This document shows, piece by piece, positions 37,209-45,115 of a stretch of DNA of 64,000 nucleotides. Both the position numbers and the translations under genes were made by a program. Numbering within the stretch: position 1 is the first letter of the stretch; each line of letters opens with the position of its first letter. Origin of the DNA: Aquitalea aquatica (GTDB lineage: Bacteria > Pseudomonadota > Gammaproteobacteria > Burkholderiales > Chromobacteriaceae); assembly GCF_013911085.1 (NCBI RefSeq), contig NZ_JACERN010000041.1, forward strand, positions 26,217 to 90,216, read 5' to 3'. The notes beneath the pieces are model-generated. The model was not told the DNA's origin. It ran no database searches and saw only the letters and a list, made by a program, of their open reading frames with translations.

Positions 37209-38030
37209 CTAAATCAAGGCCCATAAGGCCAGCATTACCCCAATAATCAGCACGCCCATCAGGATTTGCGAGGTATTGCGCTCTCTTTGCAAGGCCGACT
37301 TTATGCTGCTGTAGGACGACTCCAGCCGGTTGACCTTGTCTTCCAGCTCGGCACGGGTTTCATCCTGCAGTGCCAGGGATTGCAGCATGGCTTCGCCGCC
37401 CACTTCCTGAATGTGCTCCTTGTCCCACACGCCCAGCAGGCGACTGACCTTGTCCTTGAAATACAGGCCGGTACGTTGTGCGGCATCCTGCCAGTCAAAC
37501 TGGAAGCCCTGGCTGGCATAGAAGGCATTGCGACGCAGCTTTTCTTCTTCGCTGACATTGCCGGTGATGCCGATCAGGCCCGGGCTGATGGCGTAGTCAG
37601 GATAGGCGCCCTTGACCCAGGTGATGGTCTGGGCAAACAGGAAGGTATCCAGCCCTAGCCCGGCGAAGGCTTCCGTGCAGTTGATGCCATTTTTGGGGCC
37701 AAAGGTGACCGAACGGCTGGGGTGATCCACCCGCACCCAGGCACAGTTGTAGCTGGTGTGAAAGCGGGCGTCGTCATTGCTGTAATGCAGCCACTGGTTG
37801 CCTTCGGTACGGGCAAATCCACGGAACTGCAGGCGGAAGAAGTCTGATTGGCCTGTCATGGCGCGGCTGCGGTGCAGAATCCCGTAAATGGGCACCCCGC
37901 TGGCGGTCAGCGTCAATACCGTTTCACCCAGCGGCATGGCCAGGGTGGCGAGGGTGTTCTCGTTTTCCGGGGCGCGCAGTTCGGCTTCGGGCTGCGGCAC
38001 TGGTTTGCTGGTGTTGGCAGGCGTATTCAT
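37209..38030 (-). CDS. Tail-anchored protein of unknown function
   Basis: I do not recognise this 273-residue protein. The first 30 residues are polar and proline-rich. The middle (about 30-195) is a soluble domain with several aromatic and tryptophan residues (YGILHRSRAMTGQSDFFRLQFRGFAR, FGPKNGINCTEAFAGLG, YPDYAISPGLIGITGNVSEEE). A predicted coiled coil follows at about 218-250 (DETRAELEDKVNRLESSYSSIKSAL). The protein ends in one hydrophobic helix (253-273), so it looks C-terminally anchored with the bulk in the cytoplasm. It is alone on the minus strand, flanked by 272 bp and 515 bp of gene-free DNA. Confidence 0.75.
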   Translation of the reverse strand: MNTPANTSKPVPQPEAELRAPENENTLATLAMPLGETVLTLTASGVPIYGILHRSRAMTGQSDFFRLQFRGFARTEGNQWLHYSNDDARFHTSYNCAWVRVDHPSRSVTFGPKNGINCTEAFAGLGLDTFLFAQTITWVKGAYPDYAISPGLIGITGNVSEEEKLRRNAFYASQGFQFDWQDAAQRTGLYFKDKVSRLLGVWDKEHIQEVGGEAMLQSLALQDETRAELEDKVNRLESSYSSIKSALQRERNTSQILMGVLIIGVMLALWALI

Positions 38031-38104
38031 GCGCTAATCATAGCGTAATCATGCTGCAGCGTTGTGCAGGAAATCCTGAATTCGGTGCAGCCACGGCAAG
38101 ATTT

Positions 38105-38119
38105 TGGTGCGATGCAGCA
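38105..38119. promoter_or_regulatory. Possible activator site upstream of the sigma-54 promoter
   Basis: An imperfect dyad TGGTGC-GAT-GCAGCA lies about 85 bp before the predicted start, where enhancer-binding proteins often bind. A second dyad, CTGCA-GCGTTG-TGCAG, is at 38054-38069, and TGCAG occurs four times in 70 bp. It does not match the NtrC consensus orientation. The regulator is unknown. Confidence 0.25.
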
Positions 38120-38171
38120 CGAAATGGCTGGCTATGGGCTTGAGATACTCTGGAAATCAATGGAAAAAAGC

Positions 38172-38187
38172 TGGCACGGTGTTTGCA
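38172..38187 (+). promoter_or_regulatory. Sigma-54 promoter
   Basis: TGGCACG-GTGT-TTGCA matches the sigma-54 -24/-12 consensus (TGGCACG-N4-TTGCW) at every position. GG and GC are correctly spaced. Start of transcription is predicted near 38198. There is no protein gene downstream on this strand before the terminator at 38275-38305. Confidence 0.75.
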
Positions 38188-38197
38188 TAGTGGATAG

Positions 38198-38305
38198 GGC
38201 ATCCCCGGTGGCGCCGGGTTTGCGAGTGAGTCTGTCCCGTTGCAATCTGCGGCTTTAATCGTGCATCAAGCCAGGCCTGGGCAATATTGCCCAGGCCCTT
38301 TTTTT
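38198..38305 (+). ncRNA. Candidate sigma-54-dependent small RNA (about 108 nt)
   Basis: This segment lies between a consensus-perfect sigma-54 promoter and a strong intrinsic terminator in a 515-bp gap between minus-strand genes. It contains a 5' hairpin (CCCGG-TGGCG-CCGGG, 38204-38218), a linker of about 56 nt with few internal pairs (38219-38274), and the terminator hairpin. No ATG-initiated reading frame of any size fits inside. This is the typical layout of a trans-acting, Hfq-type small RNA. It does not resemble Qrr or CrcZ RNAs as I know them. Existence and boundaries are inferred from signals only. Confidence 0.6.
38275..38305 (+). terminator. Strong terminator of the candidate small RNA
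   Basis: A perfect 22-bp palindrome (GCCTGGGCAAT / ATTGCCCAGGC) is followed by CC and seven Ts on the plus strand. No annotated plus-strand gene lies upstream, so it must end an unannotated transcript. The rest of the gap, 38306-38545, shows only an imperfect hairpin near 38485-38520 (CCTGCC...GGCAGG), possibly ending the minus-strand DUF1501 transcript. Confidence 0.9.
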
Positions 38306-38545
38306 GTCCACGTCGCGGTGGAGCAGGGGAAGCCGTCCTGTCCTGATTCGACGCCCTGTCTGACCAATCCCCATCATCTACACAATCTGTGCGACTTTGC
38401 GCATGGCGAAGCTTTTGTATCCGCGTGAGCGGATGCAAACTCTGGTGATTTCCACCGCGTATACCGATACATCCTGGCATCTCCCTGCCTGGCGGCGGGA
38501 GCTGTCCGCCTTGGCAGGCTTGATTGGTGTCCGGGGCGAGCTGGC

Positions 38546-39733
38546 TCAGCCCCGCAGCAGCGGCAGTCGCTCGAAATGGCCGCCGAATAGCTGGCGGGCA
38601 TCCTTGCCCCACCAGTCTTGCACCACGGTGCTATACAGCTGGCGAAAATCGATGGCGTGCGGCAGGTTGCCATCCGTCACCCCAGCCAGCACCGGCGTCT
38701 GGCCATACAGGCCGCCCTTGACCCGGCCGCCCAGCATGAAGTGACTGTTGGCCGTGCCATGGTCGGTGCCGCGATTGCCGTTTTCGCGTGGCCGCCTGCC
38801 AAACTCGGCATAGCTCAATACCAGGGTGTCGTCCCAGCGGCCTTGTGCCTGCAAGCGGTTTTGCAGCAGGGCCAGGCCGTCGGCCAGTTCGCCCAGCAAG
38901 CGCGCCTGGGTGGGCTGCTGGTTGCCGTGGGTGTCAAAGCCGGTGAGGGTGATGCGTGCCACCGCGATGCGCGTGCCGTTTTGCAGGATGTCGGCAAGGG
39001 TGTTGATTGCCTGGGCAAAGCCGCCTGCCGCCTTGGGCGGCGCAGTGGGCGCATCGGCCGGATTGGCCGCTGGTTTCATGGCGGGTTGTTGCAGGGCAGT
39101 AGCTGCGGTGCGGATGTCACCTTCCACTTTCAGGATGTGCGACAGTGCGCTGCTGTGCGCGCCGGCTTGCTGGTCTGCCGCGAGTTTGGCCTGGCGGGCG
39201 AAGTCCTGCGGATTGCTCAGCACCACGGCGCGCGCTCCTCCATCCAGCGGCCCCAGATTCTGGCTGGACAACACGACACCGTCGGCGGCAAAGCCGGCCG
39301 GTACCGGCTGGCTGCGAAACAGCCGGCTGAGCCAGCCTTCGCCCAGATACTGATTGCTGGCCGAGGCCGTTTCCCAAATCTCGATGGAGCGGAAGTGCGA
39401 CAGATTGGGCTCGGGATAGCCTACGCCTTGCAGTACCGCCAACTGGTGGTTTTGCCATAGCGGCAGCAGGCTGCTCATGGCCGGGTGCAGGCCGACCTGT
39501 TCATTCAGTTGCAGTACCTGCGGCCGGGGAATGCCGATGGCAGGGCGTAGGCGATAGTAGTCGTCACTGGCGTAGGGAATGACGGTGTTGAGGCCGTCAT
39601 TGCCGCCTTTTAGCTCGATCAGCACCAGCAGCCGCTGGTAACCAGCAGGTGCCAGGGCATAGCTCAGATTAGGCAGAACCGAAACCAGCAGGCCGGCACC
39701 CATGGCCTTGAGAAATTCGCGGCGTTGAAACAT
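38546..39733 (-). CDS. DUF1501 family exported protein
   Basis: A 395-residue protein of the DUF1501 family (alkaline-phosphatase/sulfatase-like fold, function unknown). The N-terminus has a twin-arginine type signal (MFQRREFLKAMGAGLLVSVLP), suggesting folded export. Conserved pieces include LIELKGGNDGLNTVIPY, FDTHGNQ and the TDHGTANSHFMLGG metal-site-like motif near the C-terminus. The ATG at 39733 is preferred over an upstream ATG because the signal peptide starts there. It follows the DUF1800 gene by 22 bp; the two families are regularly paired. Confidence 0.9.
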   Translation of the reverse strand: MFQRREFLKAMGAGLLVSVLPNLSYALAPAGYQRLLVLIELKGGNDGLNTVIPYASDDYYRLRPAIGIPRPQVLQLNEQVGLHPAMSSLLPLWQNHQLAVLQGVGYPEPNLSHFRSIEIWETASASNQYLGEGWLSRLFRSQPVPAGFAADGVVLSSQNLGPLDGGARAVVLSNPQDFARQAKLAADQQAGAHSSALSHILKVEGDIRTAATALQQPAMKPAANPADAPTAPPKAAGGFAQAINTLADILQNGTRIAVARITLTGFDTHGNQQPTQARLLGELADGLALLQNRLQAQGRWDDTLVLSYAEFGRRPRENGNRGTDHGTANSHFMLGGRVKGGLYGQTPVLAGVTDGNLPHAIDFRQLYSTVVQDWWGKDARQLFGGHFERLPLLRG

Positions 39734-39755
39734 GGCAGAGTCCCTGGTAGTGATT

Positions 39756-41210
39756 TCAATGAACTTGGTAAGCCGGGTCCAGCAGCAAGGGCGCAATGGC
39801 TTGTGCGCCGCTCATGCCTTCCGGCAATGGCTGTGCCGGGGGCACGGCCAGTAGCAGGCGGGCGCTGTCGGCTGCGTTGCGGACATGGTAGATGGCCGTC
39901 CACTCGTCTGGTTGCAGCTTGATCGGGCGCAAACCGGCCTGGATCAGGCGCTGGATGCGTGCCTCGCGCCCGCGGGCTTCGTCCATCTGGCCGTCGGCTT
40001 TGATGAAGTTGTTGCGAATGGGGGCGGCATCATGGCTGAGGCGGTCGAGGAATTGCTTGCGGGTCAGCAGGGTGGCGCTGTTGATCCATACTTCGCCACC
40101 GGGCCAGCCTTTGACATTGGGCGGGTTGAATACGTCCTGGCCCAGCTGGCGGTTGAGCCCGGCCAGCGCGCGCCAGTCCGGCGGGGTCAGGTCGAAGGTC
40201 ACCAGCGTGCCCACGGTCAGCTCCAGCGGTGACTTGATCAACTGCCCCTGGCTTTGCCAGAAGGCGGGTGTCAGCAGCATGGCGCGCAGCAGTGGCCGGA
40301 TTTCGTAATTATCGCGGTAGAACAGCGTGGACAGGCGCTGGATGTCGGCTTCGTTCGGGGTGGGGGATACCAGGTACTTCCACAGCCTGATGGTGACGAA
40401 GCGGGCGGTCTGTGGCTTGCGCAGCAGCATGTCCAGTACATCGTCGCCATCAAAATTGCCTTGCTGGCCAAAGATGGTCTTGTCACCGTTGTCATGCTGA
40501 TTGGGGCGGTAGACAAAGTGGAAGTCCTTGTCCAGCGACCAGCCGGTAAAGGCACGGGCGGCTTCGCGGATATCCTGCTCGCTGTAGTGGCCCTCGCCCA
40601 GGGTGAACAGCTCCATCACTTCGCGGGCAAAGTTCTCGTTTGGCTGGCCCTTGCGGTTATTCACCGTGTCCAGATAGCGCATCATCGCCGGATCGCGGGC
40701 GATGGCGTGCAGCAGCTGGCCGAAGTTGCCCAGCGCCTGATGGCGCAGCAGTACATTCTGCTGATACATCAGTTGCGGCACGCCCACCTTGTCCAGTCCG
40801 GAAACAAAGTGGTTATGCCAGAACAGGGTCATCTTTTCCGTTAGCGGGCTGGGTGTGCTGCGCATTTCTTCCAGCCACCAGCCACGCAACTCTTGCGCAT
40901 GTTCGTTGCGCTCTTTTTGCAGGGCTTTCTTTTCGTCTTCTGTCAGATTGGGTTTGCCTGGGCGGTCAAACGGCTCATTGACCCAGGCGGGCGGCGCGCT
41001 GAGGGCGTTGTACACGGCATGATCCAGCAGCCGGTCCACTGCCTGTTCGCGGCCCAGCGGAGCATACAGGGCGATTTGTGCCGGATTGGCACCAAAACCG
41101 GTGCGCGACAGCAGGTGGCGCGCCCCTTCTTCGCCGATGCCGGCCCAGGCGGTCAGTGGCAGCAGGCAGAGCAGGATCAGGCGGAAGGCTGTTTGCGCAT
41201 GCGATCTCAT
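39756..41210 (-). CDS. DUF1800 family exported protein
   Basis: A 484-residue member of the DUF1800 family, function unknown. A Sec-type signal peptide is visible (MRSHAQTAFRLILLCLLPLTAWA). Family signatures include ARHLLSRTGFGANPAQI, LFWHNHFVSGLDKV, ENFAREVMELFTLGEGHYSEQDIREAARAFTGW and a C-terminal FNPPNVKGWPGGEVWINSATLLTR. The ATG at 41210 places the signal peptide at the N-terminus; a longer frame upstream does not. It is the first gene of a two-gene operon with DUF1501. Confidence 0.9.
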   Translation of the reverse strand: MRSHAQTAFRLILLCLLPLTAWAGIGEEGARHLLSRTGFGANPAQIALYAPLGREQAVDRLLDHAVYNALSAPPAWVNEPFDRPGKPNLTEDEKKALQKERNEHAQELRGWWLEEMRSTPSPLTEKMTLFWHNHFVSGLDKVGVPQLMYQQNVLLRHQALGNFGQLLHAIARDPAMMRYLDTVNNRKGQPNENFAREVMELFTLGEGHYSEQDIREAARAFTGWSLDKDFHFVYRPNQHDNGDKTIFGQQGNFDGDDVLDMLLRKPQTARFVTIRLWKYLVSPTPNEADIQRLSTLFYRDNYEIRPLLRAMLLTPAFWQSQGQLIKSPLELTVGTLVTFDLTPPDWRALAGLNRQLGQDVFNPPNVKGWPGGEVWINSATLLTRKQFLDRLSHDAAPIRNNFIKADGQMDEARGREARIQRLIQAGLRPIKLQPDEWTAIYHVRNAADSARLLLAVPPAQPLPEGMSGAQAIAPLLLDPAYQVH

Positions 41211-41313
41211 CGGAAAGGCTCGCTCTTCGGTATAAGACAGACCGGCCAGATCTTGGCTGGCCATGGTGGCCGGCTAGGGTCTGGCCGGTAATAGGCTGGA
41301 ATATGGCTGAAGT

Positions 41314-41649
41314 TTACTTGCCGATTTCCTTGCTGACCGTATTTTCTTCCTTGTTCAGTGTTCTTTGTTCCTGCTTGCTGATATGACCGTGATTTTTACG
41401 GGCATCAGCACGTTCCTGTTGGCGGATGGCGTGGTCTTGCTGATGCAGTTCATGGGCTTGCTGCTTGCTGATCTCGCCTTCCTTGCGCTCCTTGTTGATG
41501 CGCTTGTCCTGATGGTTCAGCCGATGGTTGACTTCAGCCCGGCGCGGGTGCTGCTTCTGCCATTCGGTTTCGGCCGAGGCGGTGCCCGACAGGGTGGCGA
41601 AGGTAAGGGCGGACAGGCTGATCAGCATGATGCGAGTGGACAGTTTCAT
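41314..41649 (-). CDS. Small secreted helical protein
   Basis: A 111-residue protein with a clear signal peptide (MKLSTRIMLISLSALTFATLSGTASA). The mature part of about 85 residues is very polar and rich in His, Gln, Lys, Arg and Glu. It contains repeated helical units (NHRLNHQDKRINKERKEGEIS, then QQAHELHQQDHAIRQQERADA). It probably forms a periplasmic helical hairpin or coiled coil. Similar small proteins occur in other proteobacteria, but I know no function. An AGGAG-like site precedes the ATG at 41649. It lies upstream of, and divergent from, the thiamine operon. Confidence 0.8.
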   Translation of the reverse strand: MKLSTRIMLISLSALTFATLSGTASAETEWQKQHPRRAEVNHRLNHQDKRINKERKEGEISKQQAHELHQQDHAIRQQERADARKNHGHISKQEQRTLNKEENTVSKEIGK

Positions 41650-41835
41650 GGTTTGCTCCTTGGGTTATCTGCGAGTGCTGCGGTTTGAACAAGCGTGCTG
41701 TTGTTGTGAATTCATGATGGTGGGAAAGTGTGTACAATTCGTTTTCTGTTTGCTGCAGGCTGTTAATTTCCGTGAAGAAACGGTAACGCCTTGTAAGCAA
41801 GCATGTCGGCCGGTATCTGAAGGATGCCGCCAATC

Positions 41836-41904
41836 ACCAGGGGTGCCCGTGGCGGGCTGAGAAACACCCTAGAACCTGAACTGGATAATGCCAGCGGAGG
41901 GAGC
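41836..41904 (+). promoter_or_regulatory. TPP riboswitch (THI element)
   Basis: The conserved THI-box elements appear in order: GGGGTGCC, GCGGGCTGAGA, a variable stem with ACCCT, then GAACCTGAACTGGATAATGCC and AGCGGAGGGA. Thiamine pyrophosphate binding normally switches off the downstream genes. It lies 72 bp upstream of the thiB start and identifies the ABC transporter as thiamine-specific. An open frame running through it (from 41824) is not the true thiB start. Confidence 0.97.
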
Positions 41905-41976
41905 GTGATGCAGAAGGCCCCACCATCTGTTGTTTCGCTTGCTCCGGCGATTGCGCCTTGTCGCACGGAGAATGTC

Positions 41977-42990
41977 ATGCAGTTGTTCAAAACCACTAGT
42001 CTCATCAGCGCGCTGTTGCTGGCCGGCCTGACTCATGCCGCCGAACTGCGCGTGCTCACCCATAGCTCGTTTGCCGTATCCAAGCCCTTGCTGGCAGAGT
42101 TTGAGCAGCAAAATGGCGTCAAGCTCAGCATCATCAAGGCCGGCGATGCCGGCGAGATGGTCAACAAACTGATCCTGACCCGCGCCAATCCCATTGCCGA
42201 TGTGGTGTACGGCATCGACAACACCATGATGGGCAAGGCCGCCACCGCCGGTGTGCTGCTGCCAGAGGCTGCAGAGCGCAAGTCCGGCCAGCCGCAGCTG
42301 CCGGGTGCCACTAGCATCGACTATGGCTATGTCACGCTGAACTACGACAAGGCCTGGTTTGCCAAAAAGCAGCTGCCGCTGCCCAAAACCCTGGAAGACC
42401 TGACCCGCCCGGCCTACAAGGACCTGCTGGTGGTGGAGAACCCGGCCACCTCCAGCCCCGGTCTGGCTTTTTTGCTGTCCACCATCTCGGCCATGGGCGA
42501 GACCAAGGCCATGGCCTTCTGGGCCAGATTGCGCGACAACGGCGTGAAGGTGAGCAAGGGCTGGACCGAAGCCTATTACACCGATTTCTCGCGCAATGGC
42601 GGTGCGCGCCCCATCGTGGTGAGCTATGCCACCAGCCCGGCGGCGGAAGTGTTCTATAGCAAGGAAAAACTCAGCACTTCGCCCACTGCCAACCTATTGC
42701 TGCCCGGTGCGGTGTTCCAGCAGGTAGAAGGCGCAGCGCTGGTCAAGGGTGGCCAGCAAGCCGCGCTGGCGCGCAGGTTCATTGCCTTCCTGCGTTCGGA
42801 CGCGGTACAGAAGGATATTCCCACCTCGATGTGGATGTATCCGGTGCAGCCGGGCATCGCGCTGGACCCGGTATTCCAGCATGCCGAAAAGCCGGCTGCC
42901 CACACCACGCCTAACCAGCAGCAGATTGCCGCCAACAGCGCCGGCTGGGTCGGCAAGTGGACGCGCATCGTGCTGAAATCCGGCCAGTAA
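41977..42990 (+). CDS. thiB: Thiamine-binding periplasmic protein
   Basis: The solute receptor of a thiamine/TPP ABC importer. The 337-residue protein has a Sec signal peptide (MQLFKTTSLISALLLAGLTHA) and the ThiB/iron-type family 1 binding fold (LRVLTHSSFAVSKPLLAEFEQQNGVKLSIIKAGDAGEM, DVVYGIDNTMM, SIDYGYVTLNYDKAWF). Start: ATG 41977 with GGAG upstream. Transcription is governed by the TPP riboswitch just before it. Its TAA shares one base with the ATG of the following acetyltransferase gene (TAATG). Confidence 0.94.
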   Translation: MQLFKTTSLISALLLAGLTHAAELRVLTHSSFAVSKPLLAEFEQQNGVKLSIIKAGDAGEMVNKLILTRANPIADVVYGIDNTMMGKAATAGVLLPEAAERKSGQPQLPGATSIDYGYVTLNYDKAWFAKKQLPLPKTLEDLTRPAYKDLLVVENPATSSPGLAFLLSTISAMGETKAMAFWARLRDNGVKVSKGWTEAYYTDFSRNGGARPIVVSYATSPAAEVFYSKEKLSTSPTANLLLPGAVFQQVEGAALVKGGQQAALARRFIAFLRSDAVQKDIPTSMWMYPVQPGIALDPVFQHAEKPAAHTTPNQQQIAANSAGWVGKWTRIVLKSGQ

Positions 42991-43574
42991 TGCAGTCGAC
43001 CATGCCCGCAGCCAGCACTATTCCCGACATCCTCAGTCCGCGGCTGATCCTGCGCCACCTCACGCCTGCCATGTTGCGCGCCAGCATGGAGGCGCGGCTG
43101 GCCGAGGCGGCGCGCTGGCTGGGCGCACCCTTGCCCATCAGTTGGCTGGAAGAAGCAGCGGTGATGTCGCTGCGGCTGGAACAAATGGAAAACGAGCCGG
43201 AGTATGCGCCATGGTCGATGCGCGCCATGCTGCGGCGGGAGGATGGCCAGCTGGTGGGGCATATCAATTTCCATACCTGCCCCGGCCATGCCTATCTGCA
43301 AGGACGCGGTGATGTTGAACTGGGCTATACCGTGCTGCCGGCTTTCCGGCGCCAGGGCTATGCCAGCGAGGCCTTGCTGGCCTGTGCTGGCTGGGCGGTG
43401 GAAACCGCCGGGATAAAGCGCTTTGTGCTGTCCATCAGCCCGGATAATCTGCCCTCGCAGGCCTTGGCCGCCAGCCTGGGTTTCCAGTGGCTGGAACGGG
43501 TGGACGACCCGGAAGACGGTCCGGAAGATGTGCTGGTCGCCGACTGGCCGCTTACCCGGCAGCACCATGTCTGA
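42990..43574 (+). CDS. GNAT family N-acetyltransferase inside the thiamine operon
   Basis: A 194-residue GNAT acetyltransferase using acetyl-CoA. It shows the RimJ/RimL-like layout: SPRLILRHLTPAML at the start, the LVGHINFH strand, and the acetyl-CoA loop (VLPAFRRQGYASEALLACAGWA), ending with NLPSQALAASLGFQ. The substrate is unknown. It is tightly embedded between thiB (1-bp overlap) and thiP (8-bp overlap), so it is co-translated with the importer. The protein family is not normally part of thiBPQ, which makes a role in thiamine or pyrimidine metabolism an open question. Confidence 0.88.
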   Translation: MQSTMPAASTIPDILSPRLILRHLTPAMLRASMEARLAEAARWLGAPLPISWLEEAAVMSLRLEQMENEPEYAPWSMRAMLRREDGQLVGHINFHTCPGHAYLQGRGDVELGYTVLPAFRRQGYASEALLACAGWAVETAGIKRFVLSISPDNLPSQALAASLGFQWLERVDDPEDGPEDVLVADWPLTRQHHV

Positions 43575-45114
43575 GCGTGGCCATCGAACTGGGCTGGCCT
43601 TGTTGCCGCTGGCCTTCTTGTTGCTGATGTCCATCTTGCCCTTGTTGCGTTTGTTGCAGGAAGGGCAGGGCGCGGTGTCTACCGGCCTGTTTGCCGACCG
43701 CTACCTGCAATGGCGGGTGCTGTGGTCCCTGCTGCAGGCCGCGGTCAGCTGTGTGGCCGCCTTGCTGATCGGCCTGCCCATTGCCTGGTGTCTGGCGCGT
43801 TATCGTTTTCCCGGTCGCAGCCTTAGCCTGCGTCTGCTGATGCTGCCCTTTGTCATGCCCACGCTGGTGGCGGCCATGGGCGTGCTGGCGCTGTTCGGGC
43901 CGCAGGGCTTGCTGGGTATCAATCTGCAGGACACGCCCTGGCTATTGCTGTATGGCAATCTGTTTTTCAATCTGCCGCTGGTGATTCGTGCTGCCTGTGA
44001 GGGGTTGGCGCAGATACCGGCCAGCCGGCTGGCTGCCGCCCGCACACTGGGCGCGACGCCATGGCGGGTGTTCTGGCGGGTGGAATGGCCGGCGGTACGG
44101 CCCTGGCTGTTGTCCGCCTTGTGCCTGGTATTCCTGTATTGCTTCTCTGGCTTCGGGCTGGCGCTGCTGCTGGGCGGGCAGCGCTATGCCACGGTGGAGG
44201 TGGAAATCTACCAGCTGGTGTCCTACGAACTGAATCTGGCCGATGCCGGCGCGCTGGCACTGTTGATGCTGCTGGTGACCGGCACGGTGGCCACGCTGTA
44301 TGCCTGGCTGGAGCGCCGCCTGGCCGCACCGCTAAAGGTGGACCCGGTGCTGCCGCGCCGCCCGCAGGGCATGGAGTGGCTGCAGCTGGTGGCAGCATTG
44401 GCCTTGCTGTTGCTGTTTGCCGGCCTGCCTCTGCTGGCAGTGCTGTGGCGTGCTGTGCAGGCAGTGGCAGCTTCCGGTTTCAGCCTGCTGCACGACGAGG
44501 AAGTGCTGCTGGCACTGGGCAACTCGGCGCGTTTCAGTGCCATGGCCGTGCTGCTGGCGGCGCTGCTAGGCTGGCTGCATGCGCTGGCGGCACGTGGCAG
44601 CCTGTGGCTGCGGGCGCTGGCCTTTCTCCCCTTTGTGGTGTCGCCCGTGTGCGTGGCCTTTGGCCTGTTGCTGCTCTACCCGCAGTGGAGCGCCAGTCTG
44701 CCCCTGTTGCTGGCCAGCTATGCCTTGCTGGCCTATCCCTTTGTGGCGCGCAGCCTGGCGGGTGCGCTGGACAGCCTGCCACGTCACTGGCCGCAGGCCG
44801 CCCGCAGTCTGGGGGCTAGCCCCTTGCGGGTGTTTGCCCGTATCGAATGGCCTTTGCTGCGACCGGCTTTCCGCCGTGGTCTGGCTTTTGCTGCGGCGAC
44901 CGCGCTGGGCGAATTTGCCGTGACGCTGTTTTTGTCGCGGCCGGAATGGCTGACCCTGACCACGCTGATCTACCAGCGCCTGGGCCGGCCGGGAGCCGAC
45001 AATGCTGCCAGCGCCATGCTGCTGGCTTGTCTGTTGATGTTGCTGGCGCTGCTGGCTTTTCTGATCATCGAATGGCCGTCTGCCGCCGAACGGCAGTTGC
45101 GCAAGGAGTCCTGA
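43567..45114 (+). CDS. thiP: Thiamine ABC transporter permease
   Basis: A 515-residue inner-membrane permease formed by two fused permease halves, each of about six helices and each with an EAA-type loop (EGLAQIPASRLAAARTLGATPWRVF near residue 150 and LDSLPRHWPQAARSLGASPLRVF near 405). This fused form is usual for ThiP. The ATG at 43567 overlaps the acetyltransferase stop by 8 bp. The frame continues upstream, antisense-like through the GNAT gene in another phase, which is not coding. It pairs with ThiB and ThiQ. Confidence 0.95.
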   Translation: MSERGHRTGLALLPLAFLLLMSILPLLRLLQEGQGAVSTGLFADRYLQWRVLWSLLQAAVSCVAALLIGLPIAWCLARYRFPGRSLSLRLLMLPFVMPTLVAAMGVLALFGPQGLLGINLQDTPWLLLYGNLFFNLPLVIRAACEGLAQIPASRLAAARTLGATPWRVFWRVEWPAVRPWLLSALCLVFLYCFSGFGLALLLGGQRYATVEVEIYQLVSYELNLADAGALALLMLLVTGTVATLYAWLERRLAAPLKVDPVLPRRPQGMEWLQLVAALALLLLFAGLPLLAVLWRAVQAVAASGFSLLHDEEVLLALGNSARFSAMAVLLAALLGWLHALAARGSLWLRALAFLPFVVSPVCVAFGLLLLYPQWSASLPLLLASYALLAYPFVARSLAGALDSLPRHWPQAARSLGASPLRVFARIEWPLLRPAFRRGLAFAAATALGEFAVTLFLSRPEWLTLTTLIYQRLGRPGADNAASAMLLACLLMLLALLAFLIIEWPSAAERQLRKES

Positions 45115-45115
45115 C

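Noticed and set aside
38105..38119. NtrC binding site upstream of the sigma-54 promoter
   Set aside because: The dyad has half-sites TGGTGC...GCAGCA, the reverse order of the NtrC consensus (GCACCA...TGGTGC).
38198..38305. Identity of the small RNA candidate as Qrr or CrcZ
   Set aside because: It lacks the conserved Qrr central sequence and the repeated A-rich Crc/Hfq motifs of CrcZ, and no LuxO or CbrB gene is nearby.
41824..41976. N-terminal extension of the thiB frame
   Set aside because: It is the TPP riboswitch read as protein. The signal peptide begins at 41977 behind a GGAG site.
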